Of a DNA stretch of 22,398 nt, positions 1-10,040 are shown piece by piece; the first letter of the stretch is position 1, and the number at the start of each line of letters is the position of its first letter. The position numbers were made by a program, and so were the translations under genes. Location: the NCBI GenBank assembly GCA_015680685.1, contig MNCI01002795.1, positions 165,395 to 187,792 of the forward strand. Reading direction: 5' to 3'. The notes below the pieces were generated by a model. It was not told the origin of the DNA, did not search any database, and worked only from the letters and a program-made list of their open reading frames with translations. This DNA comes from Gnetum montanum. Taxonomy: Eukaryota; Streptophyta; Gnetopsida; Gnetales; Gnetaceae.

Positions 1-753
1 ATATAAGATCATAAAATTGAAAATCTAAATATAATCATAAATATCTAGTGTGATAAATCCAAAAATTTTGAGTCAATGATATCGTAGTTACGATATCATA
101 TCTATGATGTTGTAGATATGTTATCGTATCTCACCATATATTATCGTATAAATGATATTGGGGGATGGATGCTAGCCTATATAAACAACACTTGGATGCA
201 CAGATCCATGGTAGATTTTAATAGCCTAGTAACAGAACTCTTTTAGTTTGCTTTCTTGAATTCAATACTTAGTAGTATGTGACTGTGGTGTGATGTTTTA
301 TAATTGAACAAAATCTTTATTCAAGTGTGATGTACTTGAATGCATTGCATGAGTGGCAATAAAGATTGAGATTACTACATTTAGCTTTATTTCTATTTTC
401 AATTAGTTTTGAGTTTACTATTTTCATAGTTAATGTTTATCATTGCTTGCAATTTACTTTTAATGTCATTAAGCGGAATGAGTATGACTAATTTTGAGCA
501 TGTAAGTGTAACTACTTGGTATCCCTGTAGTACTATCACTTTGTATGCCTAGTAGTGTAGTACTTGGTAGTCCCAATAATAGTTTCAGGAAGTCAAAGTT
601 GCGATCGGAACATTAGGACTAGCTACTCATTGCATAAGCTAGTGTAGATTTGTTTACTGGTATAATCACATTTCCATATCTGTGAAGTTTGAACAAGATT
701 TCCCATGAACACTCATATTTCGTAGGGTTGGGTGTTGGATACTCCACTACTCA
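1..753 (+). mobile_element. 5' LTR of element E1, upstream end outside window
   Basis: Downstream portion of a long terminal repeat of a Ty3/gypsy-type retroelement. It contains a TATA-box promoter with a phased upstream array (77-185). A probable CA end at 752-753 lies four bases before a tRNA-Asp-like primer-binding site. The body has two copies of an ACTTGGTA-CC motif (about 513-526 and 560-573). Related copies occur in the LTR-like region of E3 on the other strand (about 12968-13011), which suggests a related element family. The TG start lies before the window. I found no matching 3' LTR downstream, so the LTR assignment rests on the promoter, primer site and gag order rather than on a repeat pair. 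Confidence 0.7.
77..185 (+). promoter_or_regulatory. E1 LTR promoter: 14-bp phased array plus TATA box
   Basis: Six related units start at 77, 91, 105, 119, 139 and 153, so the spacing is 14, 14, 14, 20, 14. Examples are TGATATCGTAGTTA, CGATATCATATCTA and TGATGTTGTAGATA. A TATATAAA box lies at 178-185, 25 bp after the last unit start. The first two units form a perfect 9-bp inverted repeat (GATATCGTA at 78-86, TACGATATC at 89-97). Each unit can be derived from the E3 unit (TGACGTCGCA type) largely by C-to-T and G-to-A changes, so these look like decayed bZIP/CRE-like sites. Transcription would start a few tens of bases after the TATA box. Confidence 0.65.
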
Positions 754-757
754 TAAT

Positions 758-774
758 TGGCACTATTGCTAGGA
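758..774 (+). other. Decayed tRNA-Asp primer-binding site
   Basis: The sequence TGGCACTATTGCTAGGA matches TGGCGCCGTTGCCGGGG, the complement of the 3' end of plant tRNA-Asp(GUC), at 11 of 17 positions. All six differences are transitions, and five of them fall in CG dinucleotides of the canonical site. It sits four bases after the probable LTR end and 120 bases before the gag start codon, the expected place for first-strand priming. Use of tRNA-Asp is known for plant Athila/Tat-type elements. Confidence 0.7.
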
Positions 775-893
775 ATAAGTCAATGTTATACTAAGTAATT
801 AATTTTCCAAAGTTTGTTGTATCAAAACCTAACTCTAATCTTCACAACCTTAATATAAACCACACTTAACATAAGTCATCAAAAAATGATAAC

Positions 894-3375
894 ATGGCTT
901 CACATAATGATCAATTATTACTTGCCAAGAAAACAAGGAGTAGTGATAGAATTGCTAATGAAGAAGACTAGGAAATGCCAATGTAGACATGTATTACTTA
1001 TGCTCACACTAATTCATACCATCCAAACTTCAACTTCATATTTGATCAAGATAGAAAAATGAGGTGGAGAGATATGCAAGGCAACATAGTTCTACCTTCC
1101 GAATATGCAACACTAAACATGCTACAAACTACTCTCAGAGGAATGCACTTGGACCAGCTTCAAGAAGGATACCATGTGACTCAACACATAACTAGACCTT
1201 ACAAACCTACAAAGAAGTAAATAAAAAGAAATGCTTCTATGAAAATTAAACATGCTCTCATACCAAATGGAACCAAAGTAACACATCTGTTATCATAGAA
1301 GACGTTGATGCTGATTAGTTCATTTTGGAACAACTCCACTAGAATCATGAGGAGCCATCAAAGACACCTATCATTAGAATAAAAGAACCTTTCAAAGCCC
1401 AACTTCACTCTACTCTAGTAAAGGCATACAAGGGGGAGGCTACTGACTCAAGATACAAGCAGGACTCTACGCCAAGGGATTCTACTAAGTCCTACAAGGA
1501 AACTTACAAGAGTCATGAAAGGAGAACCAACCAGCACTATTCTCCTACTATCTCCTATGCTTCATCATGATCATTAGAGGACTATGATAGGAGAAAACAC
1601 AAGTACCAATATTTTAATAGGGAAAAGAGAAGAGCTCATGGTCATCATAACTAATACTCAAGGTATTCTAATTCAGAAGATGAGGAGTATGAAACAAGGA
1701 GACACAAAGAGAGAAGAGAGGATCAAGAGAGGCATGAGCATAGAAGGGGTCACCACTACCATAGAGCTTATGAACCTAATCATGATGATGAACCCCTTAT
1801 GGCAACCTGAAACATGATCAACATTCAAAAAGTAGTCTGCATACCAACCAGGCCTATGCAAGATAGCCAAATTAAATTGCTACATATGAATAACATGCCC
1901 AGATTTGAAGGAGGTTACAACATTGATCCTTAGCATCACCTTCAAGCATTCCTTGATGTCTGTGTCCTTCAGAACATAGAAAGTGATTAGCATAAATTGA
2001 AGCTATTTCCTAGAACACTTATGAAGGAAGCAAAAAGTTGGTATAGGTCACTAGAACATGAATCCATCAAATGCTAGAGTACCATGATTGAGATTTTTAA
2101 TGACAAATATCAAACATATTCACGTGTCAAAACTAAGAACACAAATCTAGAACTGGAAATAAGGAACTCATGATATCCTTGATATAGCAATGGGTATATT
2201 ATTCATTGTTACATAGATGCCCAAGCCATGGATTTTCATCAACAGAATAGCTAAGGAACATCATAGATGGGATGAGAAGTAAAACAAAAGAGACCCTTGT
2301 GGTTTATGCCCAAGGAAGACTATTAAAATTAACCATCCATCGGATTCAAAGACTCATTGATCAAGTGGTAAAAGAAGAAGGAGAACTTAGAAAAATGAAA
2401 TTAGCTAAATAATACAATAGGGATCCATCAATATAAAAAAGAGATGCATAGGCATGTTATACCCAAGAGTTAAAAACCTTGGAACAAGTCATTAGGAAAG
2501 AGATTCTACCAATTCATAAATCTATTATCGATGTAGCAGCACAAGTAGCAAAAATGTGGGATTCAGTAGATGAATGATGTACAAAAACACTAAATATTAT
2601 GGAGGAGAAAGCAAAATAAGCACTTAATAAATGCAAAGACAAAACAAAGAAAAAAGAACTTAGAAAAAAGTGTCAAGTTTCTTCAATAGCTGGGTACTTA
2701 GACACTAGGTTCACAAATGATAAAGGTTGCACCGTGTGCCAGTAGGAACATCCTAAGGGATGTTGTCTAGTCATGGTACATCTACAAAAAACTAGGGCAC
2801 ATGCACTTAACCCATGATTTTTCCAAAAGTAGATTCCCAAATAGTTACCTTATCCTCAAGGAAAATATAAGTGACAGCCTCAACCAATGTACTATCCTAA
2901 TGGAGCCTTACCACAGTCATAGGAGCACTACCATCAATAGTGGCAAAAATTGCAATCATGGGCCATGCCACTATCGCACCAATAGTATCCATACCAACAA
3001 CCTAATCCTTATAGATACTATGTCTAGCGTTTGATCTCACCAACAAATGAAACTATTCAAAATCCAGAATATCACCCACCAGAATCCCACCAATTGATGC
3101 CACCAAGGAATAATCTAAACTTGCATGTGCATTCACAAGAACCTAACCTCTCAAATCCCAATCCAAATCCCTTGCCACCAGTGCCACCACCCATAATGCA
3201 AGGTGAACTACCATCACACCTGCAACAAAAGAAGGCTGCAAAGGTAGTAAATGTATGAATAGAAGATCTTACTAGCAATGCTAAGGGCCAAACAAAGAAA
3301 CGTCCTTTCTTTAGGATGAGTCCAAAGAAGGCTAGAAAAATAGGAGCTTTATCAAGACCATATTCTCTAAAATAG
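894..3375 (+). pseudogene. gag: E1 gag relic (Ty3/gypsy)
   Basis: Broken Gag polyprotein frame. It starts at an ATG (894, MASHNDQLLL) after the primer site. A frameshift near 1220-1270 is followed by an Arg/His/Ser-rich linker (about 1442-1800). The retrotransposon Gag core follows (about 1890-2120), with recognisable motifs such as HHLQAFLD, KLKLFPRTL and EAKSWYRSL. After a badly decayed stretch comes a possible zinc knuckle, C-X2-C-X3-H-X3-C, at 2728-2763; its spacing is shorter than the usual CX2CX4HX4C. The last part (about 2780-3258) is rich in Gln, Pro, Tyr and Asn. Many in-frame stops fall where Gln, Arg or Trp is expected, as if CAG, CAA, CGA or TGG had mutated by C-to-T or G-to-A. 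Gag would coat element RNA in the cytoplasm, but this copy cannot encode it. Confidence 0.8.
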
Positions 3376-3489
3376 ATATTCTCAGTCTTAACAAGCTTCT
3401 ATCATCATAAAGTCTAAAAATATAGACTATCATGCTCACTACAGTTGTTACAAATTGGATCAAGGTATGGCCACTCCCATAAAAGTGAA

Positions 3490-4355
3490 TTGACCCCAGG
3501 GTTCTTTTAATCTATCTACAAGTAGCTAGAAATCTACCATGCAAAACTCTACTAGAGTCAAGTTCTAAAGTCAGTTTAATCTTTTATGATATATATCAAA
3601 CATGGAACCTACCATCATTTAAGGAATGCAACATCAAGTTGGACCTCATAGATCAATCTATTGTCATCCCTTTAGGAAAGATTGATGATGTAGTGATCAC
3701 TATCAATGGGTGGTACTACCCAATAGATTTCTTGGTGATTCATGTGAAGGATATTGATAAGGAATGTTCAATAATCATAGGGAGGGCATGGCTTAGCACC
3801 ATTGATGCTAGGCTAAACATGAGAGATTTATTCATGGAGATCTCGAAAGAGAACAAACATGGAGCCATCCATACACAAAGAATTCCATGCATAATTGCTA
3901 AAAAGAAAGGGTGCAACAATGGACAGGACATTTAAAGTACTAACACAAACATCATAATAGTCCATAGTAATAATCAAATACAAATATATGTAAAAAGAAT
4001 AGTAGAAGCCACAAAACCAAAAGACACCCTGTGACCACTAACTGAGAATCTTAATTTATCAAACATATGCATGGATACACATGAACCACTTACTAATTCC
4101 TATCCAATGAAAATGACTCCAACTAAGAACTTGGAAATGAAAATATTAACTCACGAATACATACCAATGGAAAATGAAAATAAGAACCTAGATGATCAAA
4201 ACTCAACTACCATTAAGATCACATGGGATAATCATAACAAAGTTAAAACCCTAAAGATGGTAAGAGAACCACCCAAAGTGTATGATCCAAGAGATCTGGG
4301 GAACACTTTTCAAACAGTTGGCCATGAGTTTAGGCATGGAGGAGATGTCCTATAA
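3490..4355 (+). pseudogene. E1 aspartic protease and downstream linker, inactive
   Basis: One frame is nearly open across this stretch, with stops only at 3933-3935 and near 4033. The protease part (about 3500-3850) reads PCKTLLESSSKVSLI, then later YPIDFLVIHV and the flap-to-C-terminal hallmark IIIGRAWLSTIDARLNMRD, which matches plant gypsy proteases (usual form ILGRPWL-T--A-IDVR). The catalytic Asp-Ser/Thr-Gly triad is replaced by Glu-Ser-Ser at 3555-3563, so the enzyme is predicted dead. The segment 4071-4355 stays in frame and is a hydrophilic linker of unknown role. Reverse transcriptase would be expected next, but none is found. The open stretches suggest this part decayed less than gag, or was shielded by low CpG content. 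Confidence 0.75.
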
Positions 4356-4374
4356 TGACCTAGAAATTAATAAG

Positions 4375-4545
4375 TTTTTTTTCAATTTCTTTTACATTTA
4401 TCTCATTTCTTCAACCTTTTTCATTTCTTTAATTTTTCACATTCTTTAATATTTTTCAATTCTTTAACATTTTAAATTCCTTATACTTTTTCATAATTTT
4501 TACCATCTTTCCCATTTCTTTTATACTTTGGTTCCCCTTTTTAAA
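4375..4545 (+). repeat. Pyrimidine-rich low-complexity tract
   Basis: About 170 bases composed mainly of T and C, built from loose variants of TTTCATTTCTTTAAT. It begins about 20 bases after the protease-linker frame ends, where the pol region would be expected. It may be the scar of a large deletion or an expanded spacer of the element. No coding capacity was seen. Confidence 0.6.
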
Positions 4546-5430
4546 TAGGTTTTGATCATTAATAAAACACAATTAAATAAAGGCAAGATGTAACCCAATA
4601 AGGTGAAAATTTCTCTATGAGATCAAGTTATAAGAGACTGATTATTTGCACAATGAGCCCACATCATCCATCCATCCATTCCATTAATAAGAGGTTCTTA
4701 CCATGGCCATAATGATATTCTTTCCATCATCAAACCAAGAATATACTTGAGATCATTATGCCTAGATACAATGATGAAAAACATAGAGGAATGAAAAGGG
4801 TGCGACATCAAGGAAACTTGTGGATTCCTTTTGGATTATTATTGTAAGTTCTATCGTGTTACCAAGGTTGTATTATATCCTTGTAGATTTAACAAAAAAT
4901 GGGAGTAAGAGCTAAATAAGTGCTACCTTAAAAAGGTTGACACAGTTAACAAATAAAAGAACACAGAATAAATTTCTGGGGATCCCACTAGAAAGACATT
5001 TTACCCATGCTTGAAGATAGGCATATTCTCAGAAATGTAAAATAAAAATAAAAATAAAGTGCCATGAATAAACTCCTTCCTTGGAGAATACACCAAGTAA
5101 CAATACTATTTGTAACATTGATAGATTTACAATTGTGAGTCCAAGAGATGAAATAATAAGATGTCACTACAATGTGATCTAGACTTGGTTTGAATCTTGG
5201 ACAAAAAGACTAATGATTACCTTAACCACTAATAAAAAATGAGAATTTATTATGCCTATTATAAGATAACTCATGCCCCGATTTATGTAATCCCTTATAA
5301 AACCATTTCATCTCACTGTTTGAATAATCATAACTTTTGGTTTTGAGTAACATAGAGTTATTTTTCCAATTTGGTCCTACTAAAATGTGTGTTTTGCTAA
5401 ATAGGTATGCATTATATTCAACTCCTTAAG
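4546..5430. other. Non-coding stretch without recognised feature
   Basis: AT-rich sequence between the E1 remnants and the E2 LTR-like region. No open frame resembling reverse transcriptase or integrase was recognised on either strand, and no copy of the E1 LTR was seen. It is probably old retroelement debris. Confidence 0.5.
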
Positions 5431-6360
5431 TGTCTAAGGACACTTTTAGACATGGTTATACAAGGGCATTAAGGGCTAGAGCCTACTTTTGGGAGGACCC
5501 CCTTGTATAACTGTTGTATCTTATACCTACCAAGTGATTCCACATCATCTTGAGCCTTTCAATTCTAATAAATCACAAGAAATACTTCCCATATCACCTA
5601 CACTATCTATTCTAATATTAGAATAATGTTTTCTTTCTCAATGATTCCATCAATACCTTATATATTTTTATAGCTTAGGATTCCTTAATCATATATTTGC
5701 AATGCTCATTTTTCACAACTAAAGCATCATCTCCATATCAAGACCTTTTCAACATGATGCATATAGACTAGTTATCCTGTGGGACTTAATTTTTTCAAAG
5801 AAACACATTCAGAAATTTTGATTTTTCTATGGTGACATTGCATCTATGATATCACAGGTACTTATGATATTGCATCTGTGATGTTGCATTTATGATATTG
5901 CATGCATAAAATCTATATATAGCACGTAGGAGTTAGAAAAATTTTTCATTTCTAAATTTAATAAGAAGGGATTTTTTGTGGATTTCTCTTTGTAGCCAAG
6001 AGCTCTAAATATCCAACCTTTAATGCCCATAACTTGTTCATTATTTTTCCGATTTGCGTGATTTTTGAATCTATGTGATCCCGAACTAATCACCTTAGTC
6101 ATAAGGGGTGCTAGTAAAGAAAATTTGAGTTAATTTTTTTTTGTTATTGCTAACAACCAAAAGGTATTATAGAGGTAAGTTTAAGGAAACATATTAGGTA
6201 TTTTTAAAGTAAATCACTCATTTTAAGGCCAAAACCACTTTAAGAAGACTCCTAATTGATCATACCACTTATTCAATGTACTAATGGGGTTGTTATTGAA
6301 AATTATTTTAACTCTACAATCATAATGAACTAAGAACTTGATATAACTAAGGGTATGAGT
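5431..6360 (+). mobile_element. LTR-like region of element E2
   Basis: A region before the E2 gag-like frame that contains a phased promoter array. A possible left edge at 5431 starts with TG and forms a hairpin (TGTCTAA at 5431-5437, TTAGACA at 5446-5452). A 50-base segment (5453-5502) recurs inverted at 9001-9050 within R1. A weak primer-site candidate, GGTATCA at 6363-6369, resembles the start of the common tRNA-iMet primer site, but only seven bases support it. The sequence after the TATA box does not resemble that of E1 or E3, so the boundaries are guesses and the second LTR is not identified. Confidence 0.45.
5833..5921 (+). promoter_or_regulatory. E2 LTR promoter: 14-bp phased array plus TATA box
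   Basis: Units start at 5833, 5847, 5865, 5879 and 5893, a spacing of 14, 18, 14, 14. They read TGACATTGCATC, TGATATCAC, TGATATTGCATC, TGATGTTGCATT and TGATATTGCATG. TATATATA follows at 5914-5921, 21 bases after the last unit start. The layout matches E1 and E3, and the changes from a TGACGTCGCAT-type unit are C-to-T or G-to-A at CpG. No CpG remains in these units. Confidence 0.65.
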
Positions 6361-6426
6361 AAGGTATCAATTTTTTGCTTATTTATGAGAATATTCTAGT
6401 AAATCCAAACCCTTAATTGATTGTAG

Positions 6427-8640
6427 ATGGTCCCAAAAGGAGGAGCACAAGGAGAATTACCATGACTAGTAAGCAAAAGACCATGAGTTCATGGAAAAGT
6501 ACAAGCAAGAAAGAAAAATTTGCAAGTAGAACAAGGAGAGTAGGAAGCACAATCCTTTAGAATTCATCAAAAAATTCTTGCCATAGAGTGATCTACTCAA
6601 GTAGAAGCTGATGTTCCACCAGTACTTGTCCAGGGACAACAACTTACACTGTCACCTGAATGCCTTTAAGCTATTTAGGAAAAATTCATCATGTTGAAAG
6701 TAATTGTGGAACTTAACTTTGATCTATTCTTATAATTTTCTCCAAGAGCTATTAAGGCCCAACTTCAGTCATCTCCTTTATGACCTACTCTAACAAATAA
6801 TGGAGAATGATATCTAGGAGAAACACTCCAGTTTTGAAAAAATCGAGAAGTTGATGCTACAATCAAAATTCAACAAACCTCAGCATCTTACTAAGTTAAG
6901 GAAATTGTTGAGGTATTGAATGTGCCTAATCAAGGAGCAAAGATGACATAGATATTAACTAGATTTGACATAGATGCTAGGAAGCTATGGTTATAGTGGG
7001 CATATGGCAAGGAAGATAAAGAATATAGCAAATTGATAGCAAAAGAAAAGATCTACTTTAAAATTCGCACTTATCACTTATTTCCTACCAAAATACTAAA
7101 TCAAATCTCTACATATGCAATTATAGAGAGTGCAATATTAATGAAAAAATTCAATGCAAACATCACTCACCTCTACTTCCAACCAATCCAAAGGCGGTTT
7201 GAAAAAAAGAAGGTAGGGAAGTTAACACTTCCATTCCCTTTCCTTATCCGAAAGTTAATGTAAATGGGTTGGTATCCAAGGGTATACAAATGATGCATTG
7301 AGCAAGGCACAAAATTCTTCCTATGCTAAAATGCTCAAGCTAGTGCCTCCCAAAAAGGACCAATTAGAAGAACAACCAAACACTAAGAAGACTACCCAAC
7401 CCACTAGATAACAGTAATAACAACCACAAGTTCCACCACCATCGCAATAAGATTACCAACCTTTAATCATTCATATGTAGTAAAATGAAAAAAATATCCA
7501 TTGGGAAAGTAGAGAAGAGGCCAATTTATTTAAAGTAATTGATGATGCAGTTAGGCCAACCATTTCAACCAATCCCACCAATGAACAAATATCAATACAA
7601 TTAAGAGAAGAGGCCTGGTGGTCATAATGGATTTCTAAGAACACTACATTATTCCAAGTGGTGCTTGAATCAGGAGAAGGAACCATAGCCACCAAAGGAA
7701 AATTAATCATGGCTAAAACTAGTGTAGAACATGCTAAGAATGAGCTTCGCAAATTAGAAGAAGAGCTTGTAGCCCTGAGAGCAGAAAGGAAAGATCCAAT
7801 TTAGTTCATAGCACTAAATTAAATACCATAATTCAAAACTGAGTAGATTAATTTCCTTCTTAAGAGCAACAAAAATATAGTAGATGAGAAAGAATAGGCA
7901 TTATGAAATGCTTCAATAGCTAAAGCCCAATCATATGCCCATGCCAAAGCACTTGTTGCCTTACAAGAAGAAAATGAACAACTCATTGTAGACAACATGA
8001 GGTTAGCCACAATAGAAAAGTAGAAAATTCTTTAGAAGAAAGTATCCATCAATTGAGACAGCAACTAATGAGTCTCAACTAAGATATGAGCTACCTCACA
8101 AGAGAAAATAGAACCATCTCTATGGAGGAGGTATGTGCCATTANTGATTACAACACAAAATCCTAATTGGCAACCCATCTTGGATAGCATGGCCCAGATC
8201 TATCAAGCAGAAGTGAACAATAAAGACTTGCAAATAGAAGACTAAAAAGAATACATGGTGTTACCAACTATTTGATATGATAATTTGATTATGTTAACAA
8301 GAAGCAGGCTGAGAAATGAACTAGAATAGCAATAGGAGCTTTATCAAGACCATATTGGGTAGGTATGGGATTATTGACTGACATTATAAATTGACTCAGA
8401 TGAAATAGACAGACTCTAAGTGCCCAAGTATATGGAAGTATAATTTTTACAATATGGGTTGTTCATGATAAGAGAAATGAACACCCTAGATAACACTGAC
8501 ATCCAACACCTCTTGGTAGCAAAAGAATGAGAGAGAGAGAGAAGAGATCCAATGATCATGAATGATCCTCATTATGTGGCACTACTGGATCATCCTTGGT
8601 GAAGATAGTCTTGCTTCCAGCTCATGCTCTCCACTATAAT
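6427..8640 (+). pseudogene. E2 gag-like polyprotein relic with coiled-coil C-terminal half
   Basis: Long broken frame starting at ATG 6427 (MVPKGGAQGELP). It is open at 7033-7260, shifts frame near 7260, then runs on to about 8640. A Gln/Pro-rich linker near 7420-7490 shows stops in a Gln run, for example PQVPPPSQ followed by a stop. From 7710 the product is highly charged and heptad-like (MAKTSVEHAKNELRKLEEEL, LVALQEENEQLIVDNMRL), so it is a predicted coiled coil. Almost all stops could derive from CAG, CAA, CGA or TGG. I did not recognise a canonical Gag core, protease or reverse transcriptase. Its position after an LTR promoter suggests a retroelement structural protein, but that is inference. 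The segment from 7684 is duplicated, inverted, at 11558-12397. Confidence 0.55.
7684..8392 (+). repeat. Coiled-coil segment, left copy of inverted pair
   Basis: Similar to the reverse complement of 11558-12397 over its length. The left copy lacks about 133 bases found in the other copy, and the gap falls exactly at the N at 8144. Beyond 8392 the left copy continues into R1, whereas the right copy switches to segment A. Confidence 0.8.
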
Positions 8641-9808
8641 CACAACAGAATCACGAATTACCATGTAATGTGTAACACATAGTGGCGAAATGCCTTGTCT
8701 CATCGGTGGTTACACTTGGCTAAGTTGTGATTGTGGTAGATTAGTTTCTTCAGTAGTGTTAGCAGGAAGGTTGACAAATAGGGTAAAATAGATAATTGGT
8801 CCATTAAATTGGAAAATGTTTAACACAAGGGAATATTTGAAAAGGATATAATAATTCACAATAATGAAAAGAAGAATTCATTGAAAACTATTGTGCATAT
8901 GTGTACAATTTGATGTCATTGATGAGATAAACAAAAATAATTTGATTGTAAGAGTGTCTATGGGTAAAGAACTTAACTAACCTAACCAAAAGATATTAAG
9001 TGGGTCCTCCCCAAAGTAGGCACAGGCCTTTTTGCCCTTGCATAACTTCAAACCAAAGAGTCCATGGGCCCCATGGATGATTAATGGTTACAAAAGGTTA
9101 AGTACAAAAGCCCAGAAGAAACTAACTAAGAATTCCAACACATCAAACTAGGACATCGAACCAAAACATGAAACTAGTAGTGAGGTGAGACATCAAAAAC
9201 ATAAATGGATGAGAGAGAGAGTGGAATGGAGTTCCTAATTATAGTCACATGAAATCCCTTGTGGATTTTGTAATTAAATGACTTGATAGAATCTATTCTT
9301 AGTCTAGACCAAAACCAACCACATTCAATAACTTCACATCCATATTCTAAGACTAATCCATCCCCTGTGACACAAGAATGCTCCCACAAAACAACCACCA
9401 TTTCTTATTAGAGAAGAAGTAAGAAGTAAGAAAGGGCCTTAGAGCCTTAGAGGAGACTAATCCCATAAGCAGTGCTTATAGCCCATTTATTCTATCTAAG
9501 GGGGTGTGCTTTGAATTTTCATTGTTTTTTTTTTTTTTTTTGAAATGGGAATCACACCATGCAAAGACACATGCATTTATTTTGTCCAAGGGATGTGCTT
9601 TAAATCCTCATCACTTTTTCTTTTTTTATTTTTTGATGAGAACCACACCATGCAAAGACATATACATTTATTTTGTCCAAGGGGTGTGCTTTGAATTCTC
9701 ATCCTTTTTTTTTATTAGAACCACACCATGTAATGACCCATTCAACCTCCTTTATTAATTAGCATAGAACAATAAGAAATTCATGAAAACACACATGCAC
9801 CCTATTCT
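8351..9808 (+). repeat. Direct repeat R, copy 1
   Basis: Direct repeat of 13557-14927, easily aligned by eye over about 1.4 kb. Its first 290 bases are the C-terminal end of the E2 frame. The rest is non-coding and includes a GA microsatellite near 8529-8545, a 50-base inverted match to the E2 LTR-like region (9001-9050), and three 90-base tandem units. It keeps about 80 bases (roughly 8997-9076) missing from copy 2. It abuts segment A at 9809-9811 with no clear target-site duplication. Confidence 0.85.
9486..9745 (+). repeat. Three tandem units of about 90 bases in R1
   Basis: Units begin at 9486, 9576 and 9667. Each has TTTATTTTGTCCAAGGGGTG, then GTGCTTTGAATTCTCATC, a poly-T run of variable length (17 T in the first), then AACCACACCATGCAAAGACA. 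Three units also occur in R2, so the triplication came before the R duplication. Confidence 0.85.
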
Positions 9809-10040
9809 ATTTTAGGAGAGTGTTTAACTTTGCGATTTGTAAGATGTAAGTTTAATTCAAGGGAATGTGCTAATGCAAATGCAACCTAGTGCAAGAGTAA
9901 AAACTATGTATAAGCTACAATGTTAGATAGTTGGCCATAGAAAATAGTTTTCAAAACCTTCACTCACATACATGGGATAAAGTCACCATGATCACAATAT
10001 TATTGTATTTCTGATCATCTTCCTTTTGTTTAAAATCTCC

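Noticed and set aside
1584-1817. 77-residue frame in E1
   Set aside because: Overlaps the true gag linker in another frame; the true frame joins the Gag core in phase.
5431-6360. E2 LTR-like region as the 3' LTR of E1
   Set aside because: The promoter arrays are alike, but the sequence after the TATA box does not match that of 186-753.
7471-8010. Minus-strand frames at 7471-7752 and 7819-8010
   Set aside because: Antisense shadows of the E2 coiled-coil frame. The plus strand has charged heptad-like protein with decayed Gln codons, whereas the antisense is Ser/Leu/Ala-rich, as expected of a complement.
9174-9401. Minus-strand 75-residue frame in R1, with a 90-residue relative at 14269-14541 in R2
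   Set aside because: Both copies are open and similar, which was tempting, but any frame looks conserved at this DNA identity. There is no good start, no recognisable domain, and no independent copy.
9504-9758. Repetitive plus-strand frames at 9504-9758 and 14639-14878
   Set aside because: Translations of the 90-base tandem repeat and its poly-T runs (Phe strings), not a protein.
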